Counted from the first letter of the stretch, positions 9,191 through 19,019 are shown. The stretch: 64,000 nt of DNA from Spirosoma fluviale (GCA_945883425.1 CAMCXM010000001.1:43424-107423), one strand, 5' to 3'. Notes: a model not told the origin generated them from the sequence alone. Numbers and translations: made by a program.

Positions 9191-9221
9191 TTGAAAGTAT
9201 TGTTTGGTTCCTGTATGTTTG
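9191..9221 (+). promoter_or_regulatory. Bacteroidota-type promoter for the outer-membrane barrel gene
   Basis: TTG at 9191-9193, 20-base spacer, then TATGTTTG at 9214-9221, matching the TTG-N~19-TAnnTTTG consensus of the phylum's primary sigma factor. Transcription would start near 9228, which excludes the first ATG of the ORF (9204) and supports translation from 9276. Confidence 0.55.
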
Positions 9222-9275
9222 TATCCTGTGAATCCGCCAGCACATCCAACCTTCGCTGCGGATCACAATCCTGAT

Positions 9276-10154
9276 ATGATGCACCAATTCCGTTCTGCCC
9301 GCTGGCTGGCCGTACTATTTTTTGCTTGTCTGATTCATTTGTGTGATACGCAATCCGTGCAGGCCCAGTATGGCAAGAAAAAAGCAAGTGGCAAAAAGAA
9401 ACCAGCAGGCAAATCGGCGCCCAAAACATCGAAACCGGCAGCCAAAACAGAGGCTGCTTCAACGCCTGCCCCTTCCGGTCAAGCGATGAAATTCATTTAC
9501 GGCGATGTGTTTGTGGGTCCATCCATGAACTTCGCCAGTGGTGACTACATCGATTATCAGAAACTCTACTACGGCACCGCCAATCCAAATTTTTCGATCA
9601 CCGGGACATTCAAAAACCAAACTTTTTTTACAGCCGGAGCTCAGGCCCGAATCTTTCCGTTTCGTAAACCGGAATCAGCTTTATCCGCTTTATCGTTTAC
9701 TGCCGGGTTGTCTTTTCTGCAAAAAGGATTCACCCACGATGTTTTGCTGGTGAATAAAAGTCTGGATTATCTGGATGAAACACGTTTGAAGGAAGAATTC
9801 AACGCATCTTTCCTTGCAAGCCATTTGATGGTTCGGTATGGAAAACGATTGTATGCCGAAGCCGGAATTTCCATTGACTGGTTTTTAAGCGGTGTCCGGA
9901 ATCAGGAATTGCTGCGAAAATCATCGGGTGCCAATGCCTTTGAAGGTGCATTTGAAACCACTGCCAATGTAGACTATAATCTCACCACCAAAACGATGAA
10001 CAGCCAAAGTTTAAGCTGGGTTTTCGGAGTGGGGTATCAGATCACGGATATGTTTGGAGTCCGGTTTTTCAATAACCTCAATACCGGATTCTTTAAAGAT
10101 TCCAAACTTCAGAATTATCAGCCCTCTCTTCAGGTCACCGTTTCATTTCCATAA
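9276..10154 (+). CDS. Predicted outer-membrane beta-barrel protein
   Basis: I do not recognise a named family. The start at 9276 (or 9279, two adjacent ATGs) gives a signal peptide with hydrophobic core WLAVLFFACLIHLCD ending SVQAQ. A Lys/Ala/Pro-rich linker follows (about residues 30-65: GKKKASGKKKPAGKSAPK). The remaining ~230 residues show alternating hydrophobic/polar strands with phrases such as FVGPSMNFASGDY, SFTAGLSFLQKGF, RLYAEAGISIDWFL and a closing LQVTVSFP, which is the pattern of small Bacteroidota porin-like barrels. The basic linker could contact peptidoglycan or LPS. It is probably co-transcribed with the lipoprotein that begins 8 bases after its stop. Function unknown. Confidence 0.7.
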   Translation: MMHQFRSARWLAVLFFACLIHLCDTQSVQAQYGKKKASGKKKPAGKSAPKTSKPAAKTEAASTPAPSGQAMKFIYGDVFVGPSMNFASGDYIDYQKLYYGTANPNFSITGTFKNQTFFTAGAQARIFPFRKPESALSALSFTAGLSFLQKGFTHDVLLVNKSLDYLDETRLKEEFNASFLASHLMVRYGKRLYAEAGISIDWFLSGVRNQELLRKSSGANAFEGAFETTANVDYNLTTKTMNSQSLSWVFGVGYQITDMFGVRFFNNLNTGFFKDSKLQNYQPSLQVTVSFP

Positions 10155-10162
10155 TACCAGCT

Positions 10163-11014
10163 ATGAAAAATTATATTTGGATTCTCCTGATTGTGTTGTT
10201 CTCTTGCAAAAAGGGAAGTGTGGAAATGGAATCAGCCGACATTGGCATTGATCCGGTTGGAAACATCAACGCTTTAAACCGGGCACTTCAATTGAAAGGC
10301 CATTTTGAGGAAGGCACCTTCCCAACCCAAACCGTGGGTGCTCCGGTGCAGATAAAGCTGGTCGCCTCTCAGGATACCATTGAAATTGGAAATGAAACCC
10401 GGGCGTTTATCCCACTTTCCATTCCGGATCAGGACCGCCGACTTAAGTTATGTGGAATGAATATGAAAGTGTCAGGCTCAACTGGTTTCTGGAGTGTCGC
10501 CACTGTGAATGATTCCGTTTCTTCCGACTATTTTGTTGAAGTCACCATTCCAAGCCTGATTAAGTCAGGAACAATCCGTGTGGTGTTCAGTGCGAAACTT
10601 TGCTTCAACGGACAAAGCATTGTAACAGACACCGCATCCGTGGTTTTGAGTATCCGTCCTTCTTTACCCTGTGGCTCAGAAATTAAAGGCCGGAATGGTC
10701 TCACCATCCGGAAATTTGACATGGGTGAAAAAAAGGGGAAAGTAAAAATCGGACTCATCACCTACACCATTGGCGACAGGCTCGATGTCAAATACAACGG
10801 TGAATATGTGATCAGCACATGCTATTCTCCGAAGAAAGGATCGTATCCGAAATGCAACAGTCCGGCAGAATGCTTTCCGATCACCGCCCAGGAGAAAAGG
10901 TATTTTTACATGAATTACGATCCGGCGATTAGTCGGTTTATTGAAGTGTATGTTCTGGGATATTGTGAACTTCCGGATACCAAATGGATTGTGGATGTCG
11001 GTTGCCCGGAATAA
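10163..11014 (+). CDS. Hypothetical lipoprotein
   Basis: Not recognised. The N-terminus MKNYIWILLIVLFSCKKG is a short lipoprotein signal with lipobox LFSC, so the protein is predicted to be lipidated; Lys-Lys after the Cys is compatible with outer-membrane or surface sorting in Bacteroidota. The 283 residues contain a beta-rich middle (about 70-160) and a cysteine-rich last third (STCYSPKKG, CNSPAECFP, LGYCELPDTK, VGCPE) that could form disulfides. It begins 8 bases after the barrel gene, so the two are likely one transcript and possibly partners at the outer membrane. Confidence 0.75.
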   Translation: MKNYIWILLIVLFSCKKGSVEMESADIGIDPVGNINALNRALQLKGHFEEGTFPTQTVGAPVQIKLVASQDTIEIGNETRAFIPLSIPDQDRRLKLCGMNMKVSGSTGFWSVATVNDSVSSDYFVEVTIPSLIKSGTIRVVFSAKLCFNGQSIVTDTASVVLSIRPSLPCGSEIKGRNGLTIRKFDMGEKKGKVKIGLITYTIGDRLDVKYNGEYVISTCYSPKKGSYPKCNSPAECFPITAQEKRYFYMNYDPAISRFIEVYVLGYCELPDTKWIVDVGCPE

Positions 11015-11126
11015 ATTCTGCATCTGAATCCCCAACAATCCTAAACGATTGTTAATCCTTTTTCTTTAATTCACCAATCAACGGTTCACTTTGCCGTTGT
11101 TTGCAGCACTACTTATTGTCTTTCCT

Positions 11127-14100
11127 ATGGCAAAAAATCGTTTCACACTTCCGGTCCTCATTTCCTCGCTCACTTTCTTTCTCGTCTTCTTTCTGTGGAT
11201 GGATTCCTCGTTTTCCATCACCCGGGTTTTTCAGATCCGGCAGAAAGACAGCCTTCGTCAGAAATACGCCGCCTGGCATAAAACATGGCCCATGGAACGG
11301 CTTTTCCTTCAGACCGACAAGCCTTTGTATAACCCAGGCGAAACCATCTGGTTCTCGGTTTTCATGGCCGAAGAATCAAAGTTGAGCAAACCCTCGCTCA
11401 GCGATATTGTCTATGTGGAAATCCTCAATCCGAAAGGAAGCATTGAGAAAACGTTCACCCTCATTGGAAAAGGTGGAAAGGCCAACGGCGATTTTCAGCT
11501 GTCTGCCGATGCACCCGGTGGCGTTTACAAACTGAAAACCCACACCCGATACATGCAGAATGCCGGACGGGAAACCATCCGGGAAATTCAGGTACAGGAA
11601 ACGGTTCTTCCCCAACTCAAACTCACACTCGAACTCGACCGGCAGGCATACAAAGCCGGAGATCCGGTGTCGGCCGTCTTCACGGGTTCATCTCTCGACA
11701 ACAAACCAATGGCTGGTTCGGATATCGACATCAGCATCGTAGCCGGTTCTCAAACCCTTTTCAATCAGCAGGCTCAAACCGATGCTGAAGGTAAATTCAA
11801 AATTCTGTGTGCTTCTCTTCCGGCTTTTCCGGCAGGCAGCAGTCCGGTTCTCAATGTGTTGATTCAATTCAACGGAGAAACCGAATCCATCACCAAAACC
11901 ATTCCGACGGTTGACAAAGACCTGCTCGTCTATTTCTTCCCGGAAGGCGGAGATTTTGTGCAGAACCAACCCGGCCGGATTGCCTTCAAAGTCCTCAAAC
12001 CCGATTCCACCTCTGCCGATGCGGAAGGTTGGCTCGTTAATCAGAAGGGAGAAAAACTGAAATCTGTCAAGACCCTGCACCGTGGAATGGGCAGCTTTGA
12101 AATCACACCAAAAGCGGGCGAACAATACCGAATCGAATGGACGAGTCCGCTTGCCTACACTTCCGCACTGCCGGAAGCACTGGAAAAAGGATACAGTTTG
12201 TCGGCCAGAGCGGAGAAAGATGCCGTCCGTTTATCGGCGGGCGCACCCGTATCGGACAACCTTTTACTGGTAGCCGAAATGAGAGGTCGCTGGCTCTGGG
12301 ACCAAACATTGAAATCCGTAACCCGTCCGGAAGATGTGCGGATTCTGGTCGATAAATGGCCGGCCGGTGTGGTCAAATTCAGTCTTTTCGACGGACGGGG
12401 CCTTCTTCGTTGCGAACGAATGGTATTTGTGAATGCCGATAAGCAGTTAAAAATCAGCGTAAAAACCGATAAAGAGCGATACCAGACACGGGATAAAGTG
12501 ACGGTCAATGTCCGGGCTTCCGACCAGAGAGGAATTCCGGTACCGGGACAGATTTCACTTTCGGTTGTGAGCGATGCGCTGTTGGGCTATGCCGATGATA
12601 AACAGGGAAATCTGGTTTCAGGCATGTTGCTGGAACAGGATCTCAACACCAAACTCGAACATCCGACGTTCTATTTTTCCAAAGATGTGAAAGCCAATGC
12701 GGCTTTAGATCTTGTGATGATGACCTACGGCTGGCGGGGACTTTCCTGGAAACGCATCATCGAAGATCCATTGGAGAAACCCGGGATGCAGCCCGAAAAA
12801 GCGGTGATTTCCGGAACGCTGATGAACAGCATGGAAAACAAAGCATTGAGAGGGGCAAAAATGGAAATCGGGAAAACCGTGGTGTACACCGATTCCAATG
12901 GTGCCTTCCGTTTTCCGTTTATCGATCTCACCAAACCGGTTACGGTCAAAATTTCAAAAGGCAAGGAAGGAGTGGATGAGCAGTTCATCAGCCGCTACAG
13001 CGATCAGATGGTGTTGTATTACAATCCCTATCCTGTTGTATACGACCGCATGGTTCCGATGGCAGCCATGGCCGATAACAATGTGATGGAGGGGGCCGTC
13101 CTTGAAAAAGGTGGTGAAAGAGTAATGCGACGAAACCCGGTTCCGGGAAAACCAAAAGGCAATGCGGCCAAAGCGAAAGCAGAAGAAGTGGCCGTCAGAA
13201 AAGACATGAAAGGCTTTGCTATGGATGCTGAAGCTGCACCTCCAATGCGGGAGCCCCAATTGAAAAGACGTCCCGGTAGAATGGCTCCAGTTCCGCCACC
13301 GGTTGAAGAATCGCCTTACCATCTGGTCCGGAATTTCCCGAATCTTCCTCCCGCCAAAACCACCGAACGAACCGATTTCAAAACCACCTTGTACTGGTCA
13401 GGAATTGTGGACCTTGATCCCAACGGACGGGGCAGCTATTCGTTTTACACCGGAGGCGACATTACGTCCTACAAAGCATTGGTTCAGGGCATGGGTCCGG
13501 ATGGATTGCTGGGAACTGGCCAGACGCTTTTCTACACCGAACTGCCGTTTTCCATTTCCACCAAAATTCCGGTGGAACTTTCCATTGGCGATCAGGCAAA
13601 TCTTCCGGTGATGGTGAAAAACAAAACCAACCAGACACGCACTTTTACTCTTCAGGCTGAAATGGGTTCAGGAATCAAAGCAGGGCAAACACTTCCTGCT
13701 TCCGTTTCCTTGAAGCCCGGAGAATCCAGAGAACTTCCATTTCCGGTTTCAGCTGTGAAAGCGATGGATTCCTGCAAAGTACGCCTGGCGATTTCGTCCG
13801 GAGAAGATGTGGATACCTGGGAAAAACACATCCGGATTGTGCCGAAAGGATACCCGGTTTCGGTGTCGGTTTCCGGAAGGGAAATGACCAAATACTTCAA
13901 TGCTGAAGTCCGGAATCTGGTACCGGGAAGTCTGGATGTTCACGTTACCGCTTTCCCGGATGTAACCAGCGATCTGCTCAAAGGTGTGGAAAGTATCCTC
14001 TCTGAACCCTTCGGCTGTTTCGAACAAACCAGTATGACAAGCTATCCCAACGTACTGGTTCTGAACTATCTCAAACAATCGTCCAATCCCAATCCTGCCC

Positions 14101-15431
14101 TTGTCAGTAATGCAGAAGTGTTGTTGGAAAAAGGATACAAACGCCTCACCAGTTTCGAAACCAAACAAAAAGGTTATGAATGGTTTGGGGGAACTCCGGC
14201 CCACGAGGCACTAACCGCCTATGGTCTGATGCAGTTCAAGGAAATGCAGAAAATAGCGCCGTATGTGGATGGAAGCATGATCGACCGCACGGCAGCCTGG
14301 CTCATGAGTCGCCGGGATGGAAAAGGCGGATTTATGCGATCGTCTCAGGCACTCGACAATTTCGGACGGGCCAGCGACGACATCACCAATGCCTACATTG
14401 TGTACAGTCTGGCCGAAGCCGGATCTCAGCAATTGGATCTGGAAATAAAGAAAACTACACAGGTGGCACTGGAGAAGAAAGATCCTTACCTACTCGCACT
14501 GTCAGCCAACACGTTGTGGCTCCTTAAGCAACCGGAAAAGGCAAGGGAAGTAACCAAAGTCCTGCTCAGTCTCCAGACAAACGACGGCAGCTGGACCGGA
14601 CTCACCCATTCCATCACCTATTCCACCGGGCAAGCACTAACCGTGGAGACAACCGGTTTTTCGATTCTGGCCTTAATACGATCCGAGGAAGCCGACAAAG
14701 CCATCATAGACAAAGCCGTTCAGTTCCTGTGTTCGCAGCGGGCCGGCAGCGGTGGTTTTGGAAACAGCCAGGCCACGATTGTGGCGCTGAAAGCGCTGAC
14801 TGCCTATGTTGTTTTCTCAAAACGAGCTGTCGAGGACGGTGCCTTTACACTAATGGTCAACGAGAAAGAAGCGGCCAAAGCCGACTGGAAAGCGGGTGTT
14901 CAGAAATCAATTTCCGTGAAGGGCTGGGAGAACACACTGAAAGAAGGACAAAACAAACTCGAGTTTACGTACTCAGTTTTGAAAGACCCCCTTCCGTTTA
15001 CAGTTGGCATCGATTATTTCACATCTCTCCCTCCTTCTGATGCGAATTGCAAAGTATCGCTGACTACCAAGCTGACAGCCTCGAAAGTGGCCGTTGGAAA
15101 ACCGGTTCAGATGGAAATTCAGCTGAAGAATAATACGAAGGACGGACTTCCGATGACCATGGCCTGTGTGTCGGTTCCGGGAGGCTGCGTGGTTTCACCG
15201 GTTCAGTTCCGTGAACTGATGGATGCGAAAAAGGTGGATTTCTACGAAGTGAAAGGCAACAAAGTCTTTTTGTACTACCGCCAGATGATACCGTCAGAAA
15301 TTAAAAACATTGTCCTGACGCTGACTCCGGTGATCAAAGGAACGTACGAATCCTCTGCTTCTTCCGCCTATTTGTACTACACGGCTGAGCACAAAATCTG
15401 GTCAGCCGGATTGCCGCTTGTGATTGAGTAA
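11127..15431 (+). CDS. Alpha-2-macroglobulin family protein with thioester motif
   Basis: Large envelope protein related to bacterial alpha-2-macroglobulins, which trap proteases through a bait region and a reactive thioester. The ATG at 11127 gives a hydrophobic N-terminal anchor (LPVLISSLTFFLVFFLW); the ORF's earlier ATG at 11091 is less likely. MG1/MG2-like domains begin at MERLFLQTDKPLYNPGETIW. The thioester motif GCFEQTSMTSYPN places Cys at about residue 964 and Gln three later, so the CxEQ chemistry is intact. The toroid helical domain follows (WFGGTPAHEALTAYGLMQF), then a receptor-binding-like end. A low-complexity basic/proline segment of ~90 residues (about 660-750) sits mid-protein where a bait region could be. 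Unlike the E. coli pair, no PBP1C gene is adjacent; the nearest PBP is 4.7 kb away. Confidence 0.88.
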   Translation: MAKNRFTLPVLISSLTFFLVFFLWMDSSFSITRVFQIRQKDSLRQKYAAWHKTWPMERLFLQTDKPLYNPGETIWFSVFMAEESKLSKPSLSDIVYVEILNPKGSIEKTFTLIGKGGKANGDFQLSADAPGGVYKLKTHTRYMQNAGRETIREIQVQETVLPQLKLTLELDRQAYKAGDPVSAVFTGSSLDNKPMAGSDIDISIVAGSQTLFNQQAQTDAEGKFKILCASLPAFPAGSSPVLNVLIQFNGETESITKTIPTVDKDLLVYFFPEGGDFVQNQPGRIAFKVLKPDSTSADAEGWLVNQKGEKLKSVKTLHRGMGSFEITPKAGEQYRIEWTSPLAYTSALPEALEKGYSLSARAEKDAVRLSAGAPVSDNLLLVAEMRGRWLWDQTLKSVTRPEDVRILVDKWPAGVVKFSLFDGRGLLRCERMVFVNADKQLKISVKTDKERYQTRDKVTVNVRASDQRGIPVPGQISLSVVSDALLGYADDKQGNLVSGMLLEQDLNTKLEHPTFYFSKDVKANAALDLVMMTYGWRGLSWKRIIEDPLEKPGMQPEKAVISGTLMNSMENKALRGAKMEIGKTVVYTDSNGAFRFPFIDLTKPVTVKISKGKEGVDEQFISRYSDQMVLYYNPYPVVYDRMVPMAAMADNNVMEGAVLEKGGERVMRRNPVPGKPKGNAAKAKAEEVAVRKDMKGFAMDAEAAPPMREPQLKRRPGRMAPVPPPVEESPYHLVRNFPNLPPAKTTERTDFKTTLYWSGIVDLDPNGRGSYSFYTGGDITSYKALVQGMGPDGLLGTGQTLFYTELPFSISTKIPVELSIGDQANLPVMVKNKTNQTRTFTLQAEMGSGIKAGQTLPASVSLKPGESRELPFPVSAVKAMDSCKVRLAISSGEDVDTWEKHIRIVPKGYPVSVSVSGREMTKYFNAEVRNLVPGSLDVHVTAFPDVTSDLLKGVESILSEPFGCFEQTSMTSYPNVLVLNYLKQSSNPNPALVSNAEVLLEKGYKRLTSFETKQKGYEWFGGTPAHEALTAYGLMQFKEMQKIAPYVDGSMIDRTAAWLMSRRDGKGGFMRSSQALDNFGRASDDITNAYIVYSLAEAGSQQLDLEIKKTTQVALEKKDPYLLALSANTLWLLKQPEKAREVTKVLLSLQTNDGSWTGLTHSITYSTGQALTVETTGFSILALIRSEEADKAIIDKAVQFLCSQRAGSGGFGNSQATIVALKALTAYVVFSKRAVEDGAFTLMVNEKEAAKADWKAGVQKSISVKGWENTLKEGQNKLEFTYSVLKDPLPFTVGIDYFTSLPPSDANCKVSLTTKLTASKVAVGKPVQMEIQLKNNTKDGLPMTMACVSVPGGCVVSPVQFRELMDAKKVDFYEVKGNKVFLYYRQMIPSEIKNIVLTLTPVIKGTYESSASSAYLYYTAEHKIWSAGLPLVIE

Positions 15432-15458
15432 AAGGAAGGAAAGGTTGGTTTGCCTGGA

Positions 15459-16736
15459 TTAATCTTTCAGACAGCGAACGGTATAACCCACTCCGCTGGT
15501 GGCAGAACCAGAAAACGCTTCATCATCAAAATTTGTCATCTTGATGGCAAAAGGAGATGCTGATTTCATCCACCAATAACCCAGGTTATCAGACTGCAGA
15601 ACCACTCCGGCTTCATTTTTATATCCGGAAGGATCGGCATTAAAAGAGCTGGTTCCCTGAGTTTCAATGGTGCTTCCCCAGCTGTTTTTAGCTTTCAGTT
15701 TCAGGCCGGCTACCTGCCAGCCACCCAATCGGTTAAAAAGGCTGTCCCATTCCGTACGGTTGGGAATGTGCCAGCCAGCCGGACAAAGATTACGGGACTC
15801 TGTAATGGCATAGTGATTGTAAAATTTTCCAAGGGCAGAATTTGTGGCTGATACCTGAGCAAATGAGGCATTTGTGGTTGTATCCCAATCCAGATTCGAA
15901 TTAGTGGCTTTAAGGCTTTCACCGTTGGAAAAACGGCTGGTGTTCAGATTCTGCTGCATCCAGAGCTGATTACCAATTTTGATGGTGGTGTATAAGTATT
16001 GCTCGGAATCCCGGAAAGAAGTAGAATAGGCATAATTTTCACCATACGCTGTGTCGGCTCCATTCACGGCAAAGGCTCTGAAATAATAAATGGTCGCTGG
16101 TAAAAGTCCGGTTGCCGCCCCGCTGAAACCCGTAGTATCAGCAGATCCACCTAAAACAAAACGGGTGCCCGATGGAACCGGATTGACACTCGTTCCCCAG
16201 CACACACCTTTTGAAAGGACGGAAGTCAGACCTGAAATGGTGTTGAGTTTTAGTCCTTGCCAATTGAAGACCAGAGAATCTGTATTTCTGGGACTTGCAG
16301 AAAGGGCTTTCATGGCATGAAGTCCGTAGAACCTAATCTGAGTACCATATGACGTATCCACTTTATTCTCTCCGCTTCGGGATATTGCAAAGGCCCGGAT
16401 GAACCAGATTTTTTTATACTGAAGTGCGGGGATATTGGTCGTGAAGGTTCCGAATGCCGTACCGGAAAGAATGACGGAATCCTTTGTAATGACTGGAAAT
16501 GTGGTGGTTCCGTAACAGATACCCTTCGAAATGAGGGTAAAATTGTCCTTTGTGGTCACCGATCCAGATACCTGAAGGTTTCCATTTTCATATTTCAGAC
16601 TGGTTGCATCTGTTTTTAATTCTAAAACAAAGCTGTTTCCGGTCGGAGTAGGGTCTGTGCCTTTGGAACCGCAACCGGCTCCCAGCAGCAACAGGAAAAA
16701 GTAAGGGCAGATTTGGTGGAGAATCGTGTTTTTCAT
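15459..16736 (-). CDS. Lipoprotein with Fibrobacter-type (FISUC) paralogous domain
   Basis: Predicted surface lipoprotein of unknown role. The signal peptide ends in the lipobox LLLLGAGC. Two beta-rich segments of about 100 residues follow (roughly 35-135 and 140-240), each with a GICYGT/GVCWGT strand and an IWFIRAFA/IYYFRAFA strand typical of repeats that accompany this domain. The C-terminal ~180 residues are the FISUC (TIGR02145-like) domain: IGNQLWMQQNLNTSRF, NLCPAGWHIPNRTEWDSLF, YWWMKSAS, and the closing GYTVRCLKD. It lies 41 bases downstream of the DUF4270 gene on the same strand and is probably its operon partner. Convergent with the A2M gene, 27 bases away. Confidence 0.83.
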   Translation of the reverse strand: MKNTILHQICPYFFLLLLGAGCGSKGTDPTPTGNSFVLELKTDATSLKYENGNLQVSGSVTTKDNFTLISKGICYGTTTFPVITKDSVILSGTAFGTFTTNIPALQYKKIWFIRAFAISRSGENKVDTSYGTQIRFYGLHAMKALSASPRNTDSLVFNWQGLKLNTISGLTSVLSKGVCWGTSVNPVPSGTRFVLGGSADTTGFSGAATGLLPATIYYFRAFAVNGADTAYGENYAYSTSFRDSEQYLYTTIKIGNQLWMQQNLNTSRFSNGESLKATNSNLDWDTTTNASFAQVSATNSALGKFYNHYAITESRNLCPAGWHIPNRTEWDSLFNRLGGWQVAGLKLKAKNSWGSTIETQGTSSFNADPSGYKNEAGVVLQSDNLGYWWMKSASPFAIKMTNFDDEAFSGSATSGVGYTVRCLKD

Positions 16737-16777
16737 TCAGAATCGTTTCCGGAATTGTACTTCACCCTACGGCAGCA

Positions 16778-18148
16778 TCAAATGGGATAGTAATAGATTT
16801 TAAGCTTCACGTTTCCTTTTGGAATCTGAAGCCGGTTTACAGTTGTTCCCCATTGTGCCGAATACAGAACAAAGGTTGCGCTGGTGCGGGCTCCATCCAG
16901 AATATCCTGAATGTGGCTGGTGATGTTGCACCGGTAGTTGTCGTTGGCTGTTGAATACTGGAAAACCTGAGCCGATGTCTGTGATTTGGCTGTTGCCTTG
17001 GTCATTGAAAAATTCGATTGGATAAGGGTCAGAATCCCTTCATCGTTGTACACCACCGTTGCAAAATCATCTTCATTTGGGATGTGGTAATCGTTCCGGC
17101 AACTGATCCGAAGATAATCCGGTAAAGGATAGTCTACCGAAAGTTTCGGTGTCACAATAAGTTCTGCTTTGAAAACCTTGATTTTCCGCGTTTGCTTTTG
17201 TTTCCAGTTGAGCAACCCTGGCATTTTCACCACCGATGCCAGACCTCCCAGACCCTGAATGGCAGTAAAGCCAGACGCCTGATCCGAAGAAATACCGGAT
17301 CCGGGAACAATGCTCTTCCATGGTTCTTTGTAATCTGGTGAAAAACGGTAATACTGAACGGTGGATGTATTGGTTCTGAATTTCAGGGTCCGAAGTTCTC
17401 CCAAAGAAGATGAACTGGTTTTTACCCGGTATGAAATCTGGAGAAAGGCCGGGGCCGCATCTGTATTGTACTGAAGATCAAAACGGGTTACCTGTGGATT
17501 GGCATTCAGTGATTTGATGGCAAAACCTTTGAAACAGCTGTCGAGAAAGGTGCGGTCATTGCGAAACGTCTTCATCTTTTTCCATTTCTGAATGATGAAA
17601 TTACCCAGCTCATTGGCATCAATCCGGATGATGTTGTCTGTCCGCGATGCATTGAGGGAAGTGAGAAGTGGAGTATCGCTGTAAGAAGGTGCGGCTTCAG
17701 ATCCGAAATGAGTACGGTCGCCATCCAGTATCTGGGTCAACGGATAAAGGCCATACTGGTCGGTTCCTGTCGGGCCATAGACTTTATCGTACTGAAGAGT
17801 CAGGGTTGCCTTGGTGTATTGATCAAGAATGGTATCCGGGCAGGTGCCATACGATTCGGGAAGAAACTGGAAGTAGCTTTCTGTATTTAGTTTGCCCAGA
17901 ATGATATCATCGTAGGAACCAGCGAAAACATATTCACGGTTGCTGGTTGCCAGTGAATCGAACTTATAGGTTTCAGCGGTAATCGGGAACTCAGCAGTAG
18001 AAAAGGAATCGGAGTCTATGTATTGAGTGTTGGCAATCGCCAGATCAGGCGGTGCTTCAAATGACTCTCCGGTGTTCTTTATGCACCCCCCAAAAAAAAG
18101 GGCTGACACGATCAGTGCCAGCCAGATAATACCCTGAAAATGTTTCAA
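16778..18148 (-). CDS. DUF4270 family lipoprotein
   Basis: Member of a Bacteroidota-specific family of unknown function. The N-terminal lipoprotein signal ends in SALFFGGC, so the 456-residue protein is predicted to be anchored in the outer membrane. The body is beta-rich with the family's features: an early segment on target values and their storage (YVFAGSYDDIILGKLNTESYFQF), a central long barrel-like region, and a C-terminal NRLQIPKGNVKLKIYYYP ending. Its start codon is one base from the stop of the short GT5 gene, an arrangement common in this phylum. glmS, often found beside DUF4270, is not here. Confidence 0.82.
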   Translation of the reverse strand: MKHFQGIIWLALIVSALFFGGCIKNTGESFEAPPDLAIANTQYIDSDSFSTAEFPITAETYKFDSLATSNREYVFAGSYDDIILGKLNTESYFQFLPESYGTCPDTILDQYTKATLTLQYDKVYGPTGTDQYGLYPLTQILDGDRTHFGSEAAPSYSDTPLLTSLNASRTDNIIRIDANELGNFIIQKWKKMKTFRNDRTFLDSCFKGFAIKSLNANPQVTRFDLQYNTDAAPAFLQISYRVKTSSSSLGELRTLKFRTNTSTVQYYRFSPDYKEPWKSIVPGSGISSDQASGFTAIQGLGGLASVVKMPGLLNWKQKQTRKIKVFKAELIVTPKLSVDYPLPDYLRISCRNDYHIPNEDDFATVVYNDEGILTLIQSNFSMTKATAKSQTSAQVFQYSTANDNYRCNITSHIQDILDGARTSATFVLYSAQWGTTVNRLQIPKGNVKLKIYYYPI

Positions 18149-18149
18149 T

Positions 18150-18974
18150 TTATCCGACCAGATCCTGGTAAATCGACATATAATTTTCTACCCAATCTTC
18201 GTTTTCGTGGTTGATTTCAGCCAGCCGTTTGTTGTCTTCATTGGGAATGGTGGCCAGAAGTTCGTTCAGTGTCTCACTGTACGGCTCCGATCTTTTCAAT
18301 ACCACATCGGCATATTCAACCGCGATTTTCATCAATCCGTCAAAGTCAGCCGACTGAAGATTACCCAACATACTGTCTTCAATATCCAGCATTTTCACTT
18401 TTTCCATCATCGTGGTGCGATCGAATTTGTGTTCGAAAGCATTGTTATAAATGGAGAAAATGGCTTTTGCATTTTTGAACATCGGGTCGTTCTTGTACGT
18501 GGTTTTCATGTACATTGGTATGAGGCTGGTCATCCAGTCATTGCAATGAACGATGTCCGGAGCCCATCCCAGTTTACGGACGGTTTCCAGAACGCCTTTG
18601 CAGAAAAAGATTGCTCTCTCGTCGTTATCAGCGTGAAATTTATTGTCTGCATCCACAAAAACAGACTTTCTGTGGAAATAATCCTCATTGTCAATAAAAT
18701 AAACCTGCAATTTGGCATTCGGAATCGAAGCCACTTTGATCACCAGAGGTTTCTCCTCATCACCAACCGAAATATTGATTCCTGAAAGCCGAACTACTTC
18801 ATGCAATCTGTTTTTCCTTTCGTTGATGGTTCCGAAACGGGGAACCAGAATCCGGATTTCCATTCCTCTTTCCTGCATCACCTGCGGAATCCGCCGGATA
18901 AAATCGGCTACTTCAGAGGTTTGGAGAAAAGGATTAATTTCACTAGCAGCATACAGAATTCGGAGTTTCGACAT
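18150..18974 (-). CDS. Short GT5-type 'glycogen/starch synthase' protein (N-terminal domain only)
   Basis: Related to the N-terminal half of GT5 glycogen synthases. The ATG at 18974 gives MSKLRILYAASEINPF, matching the ADP-glucose-synthase opening; the ORF's first ATG at 19022 lies across the promoter and is unlikely. Conserved phrases are VPRFGTINERKNRLHEV, DIVHCNDWMTSLIPMYMK and AIFSIYNN. At ~274 residues it lacks the C-terminal Rossmann domain that binds ADP-glucose and carries much of the active site, so true glycogen synthase activity is doubtful even though such proteins are routinely annotated that way in Bacteroidota. It is first in an apparent operon with DUF4270 and the FISUC lipoprotein, suggesting an envelope-linked or regulatory role (inference). 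Confidence 0.85.
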   Translation of the reverse strand: MSKLRILYAASEINPFLQTSEVADFIRRIPQVMQERGMEIRILVPRFGTINERKNRLHEVVRLSGINISVGDEEKPLVIKVASIPNAKLQVYFIDNEDYFHRKSVFVDADNKFHADNDERAIFFCKGVLETVRKLGWAPDIVHCNDWMTSLIPMYMKTTYKNDPMFKNAKAIFSIYNNAFEHKFDRTTMMEKVKMLDIEDSMLGNLQSADFDGLMKIAVEYADVVLKRSEPYSETLNELLATIPNEDNKRLAEINHENEDWVENYMSIYQDLVG

Positions 18975-19019
18975 ATAAGGATTGTGATGTTCTGTTAAAA
19001 GGTGATTTAAACAATGATG

